A stretch of DNA of 64,000 nt from positions 258,155-322,154 of the forward strand of contig CAKSLH010000002.1 of NCBI GenBank assembly GCA_934466515.1. Reading direction: 5' to 3'. The notes beneath the pieces were generated by a model that did no database searches, was not told where the DNA came from, and was given only the letters and a program-made list of their open reading frames with translations. The DNA is from an uncultured Eubacteriales bacterium (lineage in GTDB: Bacteria; Bacillota; Clostridia; Oscillospirales; Acutalibacteraceae). Positions within the stretch are counted from its first letter, which is position 1; every line of letters starts with the position of its first letter. The position numbers and the translations under genes are program-made. This document shows positions 31,144 to 41,273 of the stretch, in pieces.

Positions 31144-33375
31144 ATGAGAAAAATTGATATAATCGTTCCGATTTATAATGCTTTTGAATATACGCAGGAG
31201 TGTATTAAAAGCGTTTTAAAGCATACAGATTTAAGCCTTAACAGACTGGTTCTTATCAATGATAAAAGCCCCGATGAAAAAATACTGCCGATGCTTTTAA
31301 AATATAAAAGCGAAAATTCGGATAAAAATATCGAAGTAGTTGACAATGAAGAAAACCTCGGCTTTGTAAAAACCGTTAATAAGGGAATGCTTCTTTCCGA
31401 AAGCGATGTTATCCTACTGAACAGCGATACTGAGGTTACAAAGAATTGGATCGAAAAAATCACGGCATGCGCATATTCAAATGAATATATTGCTACTGTC
31501 ACTCCTTTGACCAATAACGGTACGATTGCTTCCGTTCCGAATTTCGGAATTGATAATGAGCTGCCGAAAAATATGTCTCTTGATGAATATTCTCAGATGA
31601 TAGAAAATATATCCGCGCACAGATATCCTCAGCTTACAACAGGAAACGGATTTTGTCTGTTTATTAAAAGGTCGGTAATTGATGAAATCGGCGTATTTGA
31701 CGATGAGACCTTCGGCAAGGGCTACGGGGAAGAAAACGATTTTTGCTACCGCGCCCTTGATTACGGTTACTCGCATGTTCTGTGCGACGATACTTTTATT
31801 TATCATAAGGGTACTCAAAGCTTTAAAAAAGAAAATCTTACCGCTTCAAGAGCCGCTCTGATTGATAAACACATGGCGCTTTTAAAAGCAAAGTATCCTT
31901 TATATGTAAATAAAACCGATTTGTTTCTTGCCATAAATCCGCTTAAGGATATTCAGGAAAATATAGACCTCAATATTGCTCTTTATAAAAAGAAAAAAAT
32001 TCTTTATCTTGTAAATGAATGGGAAACCGATATGGTCATGACAGGCGGCACCTCTCTTCATTTAAAGGATATAATACTTGCGAACAATAAAAACAATATT
32101 GCAAGCCTTGTCCTTGCGCCTGATAAATTTGATTTGTCAAGATTTAAGCTTTATCTTTATACCGACAGCTACGCAAGGGAAATTGCAAATTATAAAACCG
32201 ATATAAATCAGTATTCTCAGATAGCATATACTAACAATTGCTGCATTAAAATGCTTGAAAACATTTTTGAAAGCTTTAAAATTGATATTCTTCATGTTCA
32301 TCATTTCTTATTCCAGTCTTTTGATGCAATAGATATTGCGAAAAAGTATAATGTTTATTCTGTAGTTACACTTCATGACCTTTATATGATTTGTCCTTCG
32401 ATAAATAAGGTTTATAAGGATAAATACTGCGAGTATGACAGCAGCAGTAACTGCAAGGACTGTCTTAAGAAAAGATACGGCTTAGGAAACGATATTATTG
32501 AAAATTGGCAGAAAACCTGCAAAAATGTTTTGAGTAAATTCGATTTGAGAATTGTTCCTTCGGAAAATACTCAGAAATTATTTAAAGCTATATACCCAGA
32601 GCTTGATTTTGAGGTTGTTGAGCACGGCGTCGAGATCATTGACGTTTCGTGTGTTAAGCCCGTTAAAGCAAACGGTTGCTTTAACGTTGCATTTGTCGGC
32701 GCTATGGCAATTCATAAGGGCGGCAATATTTTAAAGGAGCTTAAAAACAAAAATGTCGGAAAGGATATAAAAATTCACCTTTTCGGAAAATCGGAAATTC
32801 CGGCTCTTTATAAAAGCAATGCAAATTATATCAATCACGGTCCTTACTCAAGGGGAGAGCTTCCTAAGCTTTTGATTGAAAACGGAATTGATTTGGTCTG
32901 CATATTTGCAACTTGGCCTGAGACCTATTCTTATACTTTGACCGAGTGCTATATGGCTCATATTCCAATTTTAACCTTTGATTTGGGTGCGGTAGGAGAT
33001 AGGGTTAAAAAAGACGGGCTCGGCTGGACTATTGAGTTTACAGCGAATTCTGATATTATTCTTTCAAAAATAAAGGAAATAAAGAACAATAAAACCGAAT
33101 ACGATAAGATAAAATCAAGCTTTGATAATTATAGTTTTAAAAAGCTTGAAAGTATGCAGGATTATTATGAAAGCCTTTATTTAAAGAACTTTAAGGAAAC
33201 AAAAAAGGAAAATAATATATATTCGTTTATAGAGTATAAATCAAAAATTGCCGAAATAGAATTGCAGCAGACCATGGCAACCTACGGTCATGTTATTAAC
33301 AGATATGAACACGCAAGGCATACGCTTGTCTGGAGAATTGCAAAGAAAATTAAAAGCATTTTAAGGGGATTATAA
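31144..33375 (+). CDS. Bifunctional glycosyltransferase: GT2 domain fused to GT4-like domain
   Basis: 743 residues. The N-terminal GT2 domain (about 1-240) has IDIIVPIYNAF (4-14), NLGFVKTVNKGM, LLNSDTEVTKNW with the DxD-like Asp95-Thr-Glu, and EENDFCYRALDYGY. From about 285 on there is a GT-B, GT4-like domain: LHVHHFLFQSF, SVVTLHDLYMICPSIN, a Cys cluster CEYDSSSNCKDCLKK, IVPSENTQKLF, VAFVGAMAIHKGG and a late ETYSYTLTECYMAHIPIL. Two different sugar transfers by one chain are likely. It lies 17 bases after the preceding glycosyltransferase and one base before the acyltransferase. Confidence 0.88.
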   Translation: MRKIDIIVPIYNAFEYTQECIKSVLKHTDLSLNRLVLINDKSPDEKILPMLLKYKSENSDKNIEVVDNEENLGFVKTVNKGMLLSESDVILLNSDTEVTKNWIEKITACAYSNEYIATVTPLTNNGTIASVPNFGIDNELPKNMSLDEYSQMIENISAHRYPQLTTGNGFCLFIKRSVIDEIGVFDDETFGKGYGEENDFCYRALDYGYSHVLCDDTFIYHKGTQSFKKENLTASRAALIDKHMALLKAKYPLYVNKTDLFLAINPLKDIQENIDLNIALYKKKKILYLVNEWETDMVMTGGTSLHLKDIILANNKNNIASLVLAPDKFDLSRFKLYLYTDSYAREIANYKTDINQYSQIAYTNNCCIKMLENIFESFKIDILHVHHFLFQSFDAIDIAKKYNVYSVVTLHDLYMICPSINKVYKDKYCEYDSSSNCKDCLKKRYGLGNDIIENWQKTCKNVLSKFDLRIVPSENTQKLFKAIYPELDFEVVEHGVEIIDVSCVKPVKANGCFNVAFVGAMAIHKGGNILKELKNKNVGKDIKIHLFGKSEIPALYKSNANYINHGPYSRGELPKLLIENGIDLVCIFATWPETYSYTLTECYMAHIPILTFDLGAVGDRVKKDGLGWTIEFTANSDIILSKIKEIKNNKTEYDKIKSSFDNYSFKKLESMQDYYESLYLKNFKETKKENNIYSFIEYKSKIAEIELQQTMATYGHVINRYEHARHTLVWRIAKKIKSILRGL

Positions 33376-33376
33376 A

Positions 33377-34396
33377 ATGGAGAAGAATAAAAAGGTCTTT
33401 TATTTCGATTTTATAAGAGTTATTTCGACAGTAATAATTGTTACCTATCATTTCTTTGCGCATTTTGACGAAAACGGAATTAAGGGAATGCGATTTCTTT
33501 CCGACGGAAAATGGGGAATGATAGGAGTAACGCTTTTCTTTATGCTTTCAGGCGCTTCGTTAATGTATAATTACGGCGAAAAGCTTGATATAAAGAAATA
33601 TGCGTTAAAAAGATTTCTCGGAATTTATCCGATGTTCTGGATAGCTTATATCGGGGTTTTTACCTATATATTTTACGGTTGCAAAAGAATAATATGGGAT
33701 ATTCCGAAATATAAGATTTTGTTTTCATTGTTTGCTATGGACGGATATTTAAGCCCCTATACGCAGACCTTTTATCTGATAGGCGAGTGGTTTTTAGGAT
33801 GTATCGTATTTATCTATGTTTTATTTCCGTTTTTAAGAATTGCTCTTGAAAAACAGCCGGTTATAACCTCAGTAGTTTTTACGATTTTGAATTTTTCGGC
33901 TGTAATTTTTCTAAAGAATACAAAAATGCCGATAAATAAGAATCTTATAGTCTGCTCTTACAGTTTCTTTCTCGGAATGCTTGTTGTTAAGTATATTAAG
34001 AAAATTAAGTGGTATTATGCGGTATTGGCTTTATTTGCAGCAGGGGCGGTATATCTTATTCCGGAGCAAAGCAGCCTTAATATGAAAACACTTTGCGCAA
34101 ATATTATCGGATATGCTTTGTTTATTGTGCTTGCTTTTATCGGGCAAAGTATAAAGGAAGGAAAATTTACTTCTCTTGTTTCATTGCTCGGAAAATATTC
34201 CTATGCGGTGTTCCTTGTTCATCATTATATTATTATGAAAATGGAAAGTACTTTTCAGAATGCAGACCTTCAGAAAACAGGAACTTTGGTTTTATATATC
34301 ACATGCTGGATAGTGATAGGAATTTTTGCAAAGCTGTTATTTGTCATAAATAAAAGCGTGGTCGGATTTTTCAGAAAGCCGAAAGACCAAGCTTAA
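33377..34396 (+). CDS. Acyltransferase family 3 membrane protein
   Basis: 339 residues with about ten membrane helices. The N-terminal YFDFIRVISTVIIVTYHFFA has the catalytic-type His25, followed by VTLFFMLSGASLMYNY and RFLGIYPMFWIAY. Members transfer acetyl or other acyl groups to sugars on surface glycans. As the last gene of the operon it probably O-acylates the exported polymer. AGGGGAT precedes the ATG. Confidence 0.88.
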   Translation: MEKNKKVFYFDFIRVISTVIIVTYHFFAHFDENGIKGMRFLSDGKWGMIGVTLFFMLSGASLMYNYGEKLDIKKYALKRFLGIYPMFWIAYIGVFTYIFYGCKRIIWDIPKYKILFSLFAMDGYLSPYTQTFYLIGEWFLGCIVFIYVLFPFLRIALEKQPVITSVVFTILNFSAVIFLKNTKMPINKNLIVCSYSFFLGMLVVKYIKKIKWYYAVLALFAAGAVYLIPEQSSLNMKTLCANIIGYALFIVLAFIGQSIKEGKFTSLVSLLGKYSYAVFLVHHYIIMKMESTFQNADLQKTGTLVLYITCWIVIGIFAKLLFVINKSVVGFFRKPKDQA

Positions 34397-34402
34397 TTAT
34401 TT

Positions 34403-34436
34403 ATCCCGACTGTATAAAAACAGTCGGGATATTTTA
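34403..34436 (+). terminator. Terminator of the polysaccharide operon
   Basis: A perfect 11-bp stem (34403-34413 with 34420-34430) is followed by ATTTTAT; the T-run is short. Confidence 0.78.
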
Positions 34437-34450
34437 TGCCTAATTCGGTA

Positions 34451-34479
34451 TTGAAAAAAACCTCGAAAAGTGCTAAAAT
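34451..34479 (+). promoter_or_regulatory. Sigma-A promoter for recJ-rel
   Basis: TTGAAA at 34451-34456, 17 bases, then TAAAAT at 34474-34479 with an upstream TGC (extended -10). It lies about 35 bases before the recJ start. Confidence 0.8.
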
Positions 34480-34514
34480 AAAATGAATAAATGATTTTTT
34501 AGGGGGGCGTTTTT

Positions 34515-36521
34515 TTGTCAGTCAAAAAGTGGAATATCGGAACTCCCGATAAGGAATTTGCAAAAAAAGCCGCCGAGATTTGCGAGATCGACCCCTTTGC
34601 CGCTTTGATTGCGGGAACAAGAAATATAAGCGATTTAAGCGAGCTTGAAATTTTTTTGAGCGACGAGCCTGTTTTTTCGGATTCTAACCTGCTCTCAGAT
34701 ATAAAAAAAGCTGCTGAGATTATAAAAAAAGCTGTCAGTGAGGGCAAAAAAATAGCCGTTTTCGGGGATTATGACTGCGACGGCGTCGCTTCAACAGCTT
34801 TAATGTATGAGTATTTAAAATCTAAAAATGCCGATGTAATTACATATATTCCCGACAGAATTTCCGAGGGGTACGGAATGAATAAGCATGCCGTTGATGT
34901 TTTAAAAAATAAAGGCGTGGAGCTTATTATCACCGTTGATAACGGTATTTCCGCGTTTGAAGAGATAGCCTATGCGAATTCTTTAGGTATTAAAACAGTC
35001 GTTACAGACCACCATATTCCGCCTGAGGTTCTGCCCGAGGCGGAGGCGGTTGTGGACCCCCACCGAGCGGATGATGTTTCCGATTTTAAGGATATCTGCG
35101 GAGCAATGGTTGCCTTTAAGCTTATTTGCGTTATCGAAGAAAAGGAGCCTGAGCAGTTACTTGATAATTATTCAGACCTAGTGGCAATGGCAACTGTCGG
35201 CGATGTTATGCCGCTTGTCAATGAAAACCGCTGTATTGTAAAATCGGGACTTAAATATATAAGAAACAATAAAAGAGCAGGGGTAAACGCTCTTATAAGC
35301 GTTGCAGGTCTTAACCGCAATGATATTGACTCTTCAAGGCTTTCCTTCGGACTCATTCCGCGTATTAACGCGGCAGGAAGAATGGGGGACGCAGGCCGTG
35401 CTCTTGAGCTTCTTTTATGTACGGATAATATGCGCGCCTTATCCCTTGCAAATGAGATAGATTCGGAAAACGCCAAAAGGCAGGCAATGGAAAAGGAAAT
35501 ATCAAAATCCGTCTGCGAAATTATCGAGAGAAACGGGTATAATCATAACCGCGTTATTATTGTCTGCGGAAAGAATTGGCACAGCGGAGTTTTGGGAATA
35601 GTTGCGGCGAGGATTACCGAAAAATACGGCAGACCCAGCATTGTTATGACCGATGAGGACGGCGTTTGCCACGGCTCGGGCAGAAGCTTTAAGGGATTTA
35701 ATCTTTATGAAGCGCTTTTTTCATGCAGCGATCTGCTTATAAAATTCGGCGGACATGAGCTTGCGGCAGGAATGAGCATTAAAAAAGAGAATATCGAAGA
35801 ATTCAGAAAAGAAATAAATATTTTCGCTTTAAATAACGGGAATTCTGTTCCTGAGCTTAATATTGATTTTAAAATCAATCCTGCGGCTTTAAATCTCGAT
35901 ATGGCATATTCGGTTAAGGCTTTAGAGCCTTTCGGAAACTCTAATCCTGTTCCTGTTTTCGCTGTTTCGGACTGCGAGATAGTAAGAATAATGCCGCTAA
36001 GCTCAGGCAAGCATACTAAGCTTCTTTTAAATAAGGAAAACACATCGTTTCAAGCGCTTGCCTTCGGTGTTAAAACCGATGAATTCTGTTTTGGCGTCGG
36101 TGAAAAAATAGATGTCGCAATTTCTGTAGGGATAAACGAATTTAAAGGAGAACATAACCTTTCGGTGCAGATAAAGGGCATAAGACCGTCGGGCTTTAGG
36201 GAGGAAGAATATTTTAACAGTCTTTTTTCTCTTGACGATTATATTTCGGGTCTTAATAAAAGCTCGGCTGAAATTACACCCACGCGTGAAGAAGTGGGTA
36301 TAATATATAAAAAAATCGTAGGTAAAAAAATAAGGAATGAAAGCATAAAATATATTCTGACCGAAGAGGTTTCTTATGCTAAGGCGGTTATGTCCGTAAG
36401 TGTCTTAGAAGAGCTAAATCTCGCAGGCAGAGACGGCGAGGCAATTTTCGGAATTCCGACAAAGGAAAAAACAAGCCTTAATAATTCAAAAATTTATAAT
36501 AAGCTTTTAAGGGAGGCGTGA
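34515..36521 (+). CDS. recJ: Single-stranded-DNA-specific exonuclease RecJ
   Basis: 5'-3' ssDNA exonuclease for recombination and repair, 668 residues. DHH-domain motifs are VFGDYDCDGVAST (82-94), IITVDNGIS (138-146) and VTDHHIPPE with the DHH residues 165-167. The DHHA1 domain ends in SGRSFKGFNLYEAL and KFGGHELAAGM, followed by an OB-fold region. The start is TTG at 34515, behind AGGGGGG at 34501-34507; no ATG fits the family N-terminus. It is coupled to rel by overlapping or abutting stop/start codons. Confidence 0.94.
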   Translation: MSVKKWNIGTPDKEFAKKAAEICEIDPFAALIAGTRNISDLSELEIFLSDEPVFSDSNLLSDIKKAAEIIKKAVSEGKKIAVFGDYDCDGVASTALMYEYLKSKNADVITYIPDRISEGYGMNKHAVDVLKNKGVELIITVDNGISAFEEIAYANSLGIKTVVTDHHIPPEVLPEAEAVVDPHRADDVSDFKDICGAMVAFKLICVIEEKEPEQLLDNYSDLVAMATVGDVMPLVNENRCIVKSGLKYIRNNKRAGVNALISVAGLNRNDIDSSRLSFGLIPRINAAGRMGDAGRALELLLCTDNMRALSLANEIDSENAKRQAMEKEISKSVCEIIERNGYNHNRVIIVCGKNWHSGVLGIVAARITEKYGRPSIVMTDEDGVCHGSGRSFKGFNLYEALFSCSDLLIKFGGHELAAGMSIKKENIEEFRKEINIFALNNGNSVPELNIDFKINPAALNLDMAYSVKALEPFGNSNPVPVFAVSDCEIVRIMPLSSGKHTKLLLNKENTSFQALAFGVKTDEFCFGVGEKIDVAISVGINEFKGEHNLSVQIKGIRPSGFREEEYFNSLFSLDDYISGLNKSSAEITPTREEVGIIYKKIVGKKIRNESIKYILTEEVSYAKAVMSVSVLEELNLAGRDGEAIFGIPTKEKTSLNNSKIYNKLLREA

Positions 36522-36523
36522 TG

Positions 36524-38713
36524 ATGAAAAAAGCAGAGCTTGAAAATTATAAAAGCCTTGAAAATTTAATGCATGAGCAGGGCGGCGAGTATGACTATGA
36601 GCTTATAAAAAAGGCTTATGAATTCTGCGTTTTGCATCATGCCGGACAAAAAAGGCTATCTAAAGAGGATTATTATATCCACCCTCTTAGGGTGGCGGAA
36701 ATAATCGTAACCTTAGGAATGGATTCAAGCGCGATTGCGGCGGCGCTTCTGCATGATGTTGTTGAGGATACGGATGTAACCTTAGAGGATTTGAGAAAAG
36801 AATTCGGCTCCGAAATTGCCCTGCTTGTCGACGGAGTCACAAAAATCGGAAAGCTTTCCTTTAACTCAAAAGAACAGCAGCAGGCGGAGACTCTTCGCAA
36901 AATGCTTATTGCCATGGGTAAGGATATCAGGGTAATAATCATTAAGCTTGCCGACCGTCTCCATAATATGCGGACCTTAGACGCAATGTCTCCCCAAAAA
37001 CAGCTTGATAAATCTCTTGAAACCTTAGAGGTTTATGCTCCTATCGCACACAGACTCGGTATCAGAACGGTCAAGGAGGAGCTTGAGGACCTTGCAATAA
37101 AGCACCTTGACAGCGTTGCTTACAAGGAAATTTCCGAGCTTTTAAAGGAGCGGAGCAAGGATAGGGAAACCCTGCTTGACGATCTGCGCCAGCGCATAGA
37201 GGAACGGCTCAAAGAGGAAATGCCGAATGTTAAAATGTCTTTCCAGAGCCGTGTTAAATCAATTTACGGAATTTACCGCAAAATGTATCTTCAGGGCAAG
37301 GATTTTGATGAAATTTACGATATTTATGCGATAAGAATTATTACCGATACTGTTGCAGACTGCTATAATATCTTAGGTATAATGCACGATATGTTCCGTC
37401 CTATTCCCAATAGGTTTAAGGACTATATTTCAACGCCTAAGCCTAATATGTACCAGTCGCTCCATACTACCGTTATCAGCCGCGACGGAGTGCCCTTTGA
37501 AATTCAGATAAGAACCTTTGATATGCACCACACCGCCGAATACGGAATTGCGGCGCACTGGAAATATAAAGCGGGAATAAATTCAAACGATAAAAGCTTT
37601 GAAAACCGCCTTGCGTGGATAAGGCAAATTTTAGAGGATCAGGATTCCTCGGGAGACGCATCAGAGCTTGTAAGAAGCATAAAGGTAGACCTCTCTCAGG
37701 AGGATGTTTTTGCGGTAACGCCTAAGGGCGATGTAATAAATCTGCCTGTAGGGTCTACGGTAGTTGATTTTGCGTTTGCTATTCATTCGGCTGTCGGAAT
37801 TAAAATGGTGGGCGCTAAGGTGAACGGAAAAATTGCTCCTATAAACCATGTTGTTCAAACCGGTGAGGTTATCGAAATAATAACCACCAATCAGGCAGGC
37901 CACGGTCCGAGCAGAGACTGGATAAATATTGCCGTTACAAATCAGGCGAAGTCAAAAATCAGGTCATGGTTTAAAAAGGAAAGAAGAGCCGAAAATATCG
38001 CAGAGGGCAAGGAAATGGTCGAGCGCGAATTTAGGCGCAACGCCATAAATCTTTCGGACGATGAGCTTAACGGATTTTTAGACCAAATCGCCGAAAGGCT
38101 CCACCTTGCAAACCGCGATGAATTCTTTGCGGCTTTGGGCTACGGCGGACTTATTCTATCAAAGCTTATGCCGCGCATAAGAGAGGACTATAATAAGCGC
38201 ACCGCGGCGGCAAAGCCGCCCGAAATTCCGCCTGCCGTCACCGCCAAAAAGGCCTCGACCGAAGGCGTTGTTATAGAAGGAATTGATAATTGCCTTATTA
38301 AGCTTGCAAAATGCTGCGCACCACTTCCGGGGGACGAAATAATCGGGTTTATCACAAGAGGCCACGGCGTTTCGGTGCATAAAAGAGACTGCCCGAATGT
38401 TCCTGTTGATGTTTCCGCTTCTGCGGAGCCTGACAGATGGATTCCTGCCCACTGGTCAAATTCCTGTGCAGAAAGCTTTATTTCAACACTTCATATCGGC
38501 GCTATAGACAGGGAAGGACTGCTTATAGATATTATAAATACTCTTAATAATATGCGAGTAGCCACGCACTCTGTAAACGCAAGACAGACCAAAAACGGCA
38601 ACTGTGTTATAATCGTAACAATAAGTGCGGAAAGCGTAGAGCATTTAAAGAGTATAGTAGCAAGAATTGAAAAAATAAAGGGAATTTACAGTATCGAAAG
38701 GATAAGCAGATGA
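36524..38713 (+). CDS. rel: Bifunctional (p)ppGpp synthetase/hydrolase RelA/SpoT
   Basis: Makes and degrades the alarmone (p)ppGpp of the stringent response. About 730 residues: an HD hydrolase domain (HHAGQKRLSKEDYYIHP, LLHDVVEDTD with HD at 77-78), a synthetase domain (QSRVKSIYGIYRKM, IYDIYAIRIIT, YQSLHTTV), a TGS domain (VFAVTPKGDVINLPVGST), a zinc-finger-like CCAPLPGDEI and a C-terminal ACT domain. Three in-frame starts lie together (GTG 36518, ATG 36521, ATG 36524); GGGAGG at 36511-36516 best fits the last. The hydrolase motif is intact, so it is the bifunctional type. Confidence 0.95.
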   Translation: MKKAELENYKSLENLMHEQGGEYDYELIKKAYEFCVLHHAGQKRLSKEDYYIHPLRVAEIIVTLGMDSSAIAAALLHDVVEDTDVTLEDLRKEFGSEIALLVDGVTKIGKLSFNSKEQQQAETLRKMLIAMGKDIRVIIIKLADRLHNMRTLDAMSPQKQLDKSLETLEVYAPIAHRLGIRTVKEELEDLAIKHLDSVAYKEISELLKERSKDRETLLDDLRQRIEERLKEEMPNVKMSFQSRVKSIYGIYRKMYLQGKDFDEIYDIYAIRIITDTVADCYNILGIMHDMFRPIPNRFKDYISTPKPNMYQSLHTTVISRDGVPFEIQIRTFDMHHTAEYGIAAHWKYKAGINSNDKSFENRLAWIRQILEDQDSSGDASELVRSIKVDLSQEDVFAVTPKGDVINLPVGSTVVDFAFAIHSAVGIKMVGAKVNGKIAPINHVVQTGEVIEIITTNQAGHGPSRDWINIAVTNQAKSKIRSWFKKERRAENIAEGKEMVEREFRRNAINLSDDELNGFLDQIAERLHLANRDEFFAALGYGGLILSKLMPRIREDYNKRTAAAKPPEIPPAVTAKKASTEGVVIEGIDNCLIKLAKCCAPLPGDEIIGFITRGHGVSVHKRDCPNVPVDVSASAEPDRWIPAHWSNSCAESFISTLHIGAIDREGLLIDIINTLNNMRVATHSVNARQTKNGNCVIIVTISAESVEHLKSIVARIEKIKGIYSIERISR

Positions 38714-39168
38714 AGGCCCTTATTCAGAGAGTAACAAAAGCGTCGGTCAGAGTCAAAAATAAGCTTTGCGGAAAATGCGGAAAGGGATTTCTTATTCTTT
38801 TCTGTGCCGTAGAGGGTGACACTGAAAGCGATATTGAGATTCTTGCCAAAAAGACCGTGAATTTAAGAATTTTTGAGGACGAAGAGGGCAAAATGAACCG
38901 CTCGCTTTCAGATGTCGGCGGAGAGGTGCTCTGCATTTCTCAGTTTACTTTGGCGGCGGACACAAAAAAAGGAAACCGACCCTCTTTTATAAAAGCAATG
39001 AAACCCGACACGGCTTGTGAAATGTATGATAAATTTTGTAAAAAGCTTAAGGGTTACGGCGTTAAAGGCGTTGAAAAAGGGATTTTCGGTGCGGATATGC
39101 AGGTTTCGCTTGTTAATGACGGACCTGTTACAATAATGCTTGACAGCGAAATTTGGAGGAAGAAATAA
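38710..39168 (+). CDS. dtd: D-aminoacyl-tRNA deacylase
   Basis: 152 residues. It hydrolyses D-amino acids from tRNA in the cytoplasm. The two family motifs are present: SQFTLAADTKKGNRPSF and, near the end, NDGPVTIMLDS. The ATGA overlap with rel and the order rel-dtd-MBL-hemZ are conserved in clostridia. Confidence 0.95.
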   Translation: MKALIQRVTKASVRVKNKLCGKCGKGFLILFCAVEGDTESDIEILAKKTVNLRIFEDEEGKMNRSLSDVGGEVLCISQFTLAADTKKGNRPSFIKAMKPDTACEMYDKFCKKLKGYGVKGVEKGIFGADMQVSLVNDGPVTIMLDSEIWRKK

Positions 39169-39792
39169 ATGGAGATAAAAACCTTGGTATTAGGCGAAAT
39201 GCAAACCAACTGCTATCTTGTTTCTTCTTCAAAATCAGCGGTTATAATAGACCCTGCCGTTTTCACTTGTGAAATTTCCGATTTTTTAAATTCCGCAATA
39301 AAAAATAAAAAAGAAGCGCTTATTCTTTTGACGCACGCTCATTTTGATCATATCGGCGGCGCCGAGGAGCTTAAAAACCGATACGGCGTTAAAATTGCGA
39401 TAGGCGAGCCTGACGAATATGCGCTCCGCGATAAAAGAGCCAATCTGAGCGAAATGTTCGGAGTAAATATAAACCCGTTTTATGCCGATATAAAGCTTGA
39501 AAACAACGAAATAATAACAGTCGGGGATTTGGAAATAAAAACGGTGCTCACCGCAGGACACACCGTCGGCGGAGCCGTTTATATTATAAACGGCGTTATG
39601 TTTTCGGGCGATACGCTCTTTTTTGAAAGCATCGGAAACGACAGGTTTTTCGGCGGAAACGGAAAAGACCTTTTAAATTCGGTTAAATTTCTTTTAAATG
39701 AATTTCCCGAGGATATGCAGGTTTACTCAGGTCACGGAAGACCCACTACTTTAGGACACGAAAGAAAGTACAACCCTTATATAGAATTATGA
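39169..39792 (+). CDS. Metallo-beta-lactamase-fold hydrolase, glyoxalase II-like (YqgX type)
   Basis: 207 residues, no signal peptide, so cytoplasmic. It has LTHAHFDHIGG (the HxHxDH metal site), TAGHTVGGAVY, MFSGDTLFF and, near the end, VYSGHGRPTTLGHE. It is of the small hydroxyacylglutathione-hydrolase-like type that commonly lies between dtd and hemZ. The start follows dtd directly, using a GGAGG site inside the dtd end. Its substrate is not known. Confidence 0.88.
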   Translation: MEIKTLVLGEMQTNCYLVSSSKSAVIIDPAVFTCEISDFLNSAIKNKKEALILLTHAHFDHIGGAEELKNRYGVKIAIGEPDEYALRDKRANLSEMFGVNINPFYADIKLENNEIITVGDLEIKTVLTAGHTVGGAVYIINGVMFSGDTLFFESIGNDRFFGGNGKDLLNSVKFLLNEFPEDMQVYSGHGRPTTLGHERKYNPYIEL

Positions 39793-41273
39793 TAAATGTT
39801 TATAATATAAACCATACCTTTGATTATGAGGTAGAAAAGCTGATAGGAATATTTTTTCCTTTTGAAAAAATCAAAATATTTCATGAATTGAGCGATGAAA
39901 CCGAGGGCATTTTCTGTTTTCTTAAAAATGAAGGCGGAAGGTATTCTGCCGATGTAAGGGTCAATATATCAAATAAAAAATCGGCATATACTGATAATGT
40001 AACCGATACGGTTTTCGATATAAAAAAAGAGTGCGAGTTAAAGCTTTGCACTCTGCTTTATAAGGCACTCGGAAATATAACGGGATATTCCTCCGGTTGG
40101 GGGATTTTAACCGGAATAAGACCTGCAAAGCTTTTTTTGAAATTAAGCGAGCAGTTTTCTTTCGAAGAAGCCGAGCGGATATTTAAAGATAAATTCTCGG
40201 TATCCGATAAAAAAATAAGCCTTATAAAAGAAACGGTAAAAAGCGAAGAGAGAATTATTTCTTTATCTAAGGATAATTCATACAGTCTTTATATCTCAAT
40301 TCCGTTTTGCCCGTCAAGGTGCTCGTATTGCTCATTCGTTTCTCATTCAATCGAAAAAGCCTCGGATATAATGCCCGAATATGTTTCTCTTTTATGTAAA
40401 GAGCTTAAGAAAACCGCCGAAATCGCCGAAATGTTTAATTTAAGGCTTGAAACGGTTTATATAGGCGGAGGAACTCCGACTACGCTTGAACCTCAGCTTT
40501 TAGAAAAGCTTTTAAGCACTGTAGAAGACAATTTCGATTTAAGCTATTTAAGGGAATTCACCGTTGAAGCCGGCAGACCCGATACGATAACCGAAGAAAA
40601 GCTTAAAGTTTTAAAAAATCATTCGGTTTCAAGAATAAGCATAAATCCGCAGACTATGAACGATAAGGTGCTTGAAATTATAGGCAGAAAGCATTCGTCG
40701 CAAAAAACCGTTGAAGCCTTTAAGCTTGCGAGAAGCCTCGGCTTTGATAATATAAATATGGATTTAATAGCGGGGCTTGAGGGCGACAGCCTTAAAAGCT
40801 TTGAAGAAACATTAAATAAGGTTATAGAGCTTGACCCCGAGAGCGTCACCGTTCATTCCCTGTCTTATAAAAGAGCGTCCTTTATAACTAAGGATAAAGC
40901 TTACCTTGAGGGCTCAAACGGAAATGAAACCGCCGAAATGGTTGATTTAGCCCGAGCTAAGCTTGAAGAAAACAAAATTATGCCGTATTATATGTATAGG
41001 CAGAGTAAAACTGTAGGAAATCTCGAAAATGTCGGGTATGCTAAGAAAGGCTTCGAGTGCCTTTATAATGTTTTTATTATGGACGAAACCCATTCCATAT
41101 TCGCCGCAGGCGCAAGCGCCGTTACAAAGCTAAGAGAGCCACACGGCAATTTAATCGAAAGAATTTTTAACTTTAAATATCCTTATGAATATATCACAAG
41201 GTTTGACGAGCAGATTTTAAGAAAGGAAAAGGCGATAGGCTTTTATGATAAATTCAGTAAACCTGATAAATGA
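39789..41273 (+). CDS. hemZ: Oxygen-independent coproporphyrinogen III oxidase-like radical SAM protein HemZ
   Basis: 494 residues. A clostridial/Bacillus-type N-terminal extension (about 1-165) is followed by a radical SAM domain with LYISIPFCPSRCSYCSF, whose Cys174, Cys178 and Cys181 bind the 4Fe-4S cluster, then TVYIGGGTPTTL. It acts on porphyrinogens in anaerobic haem synthesis; that reaction is assumed from the family, since no other hem gene is nearby. It overlaps the preceding gene by ATGA and has no clear ribosome site, so coupling is likely. Confidence 0.88.
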   Translation: MINVYNINHTFDYEVEKLIGIFFPFEKIKIFHELSDETEGIFCFLKNEGGRYSADVRVNISNKKSAYTDNVTDTVFDIKKECELKLCTLLYKALGNITGYSSGWGILTGIRPAKLFLKLSEQFSFEEAERIFKDKFSVSDKKISLIKETVKSEERIISLSKDNSYSLYISIPFCPSRCSYCSFVSHSIEKASDIMPEYVSLLCKELKKTAEIAEMFNLRLETVYIGGGTPTTLEPQLLEKLLSTVEDNFDLSYLREFTVEAGRPDTITEEKLKVLKNHSVSRISINPQTMNDKVLEIIGRKHSSQKTVEAFKLARSLGFDNINMDLIAGLEGDSLKSFEETLNKVIELDPESVTVHSLSYKRASFITKDKAYLEGSNGNETAEMVDLARAKLEENKIMPYYMYRQSKTVGNLENVGYAKKGFECLYNVFIMDETHSIFAAGASAVTKLREPHGNLIERIFNFKYPYEYITRFDEQILRKEKAIGFYDKFSKPDK

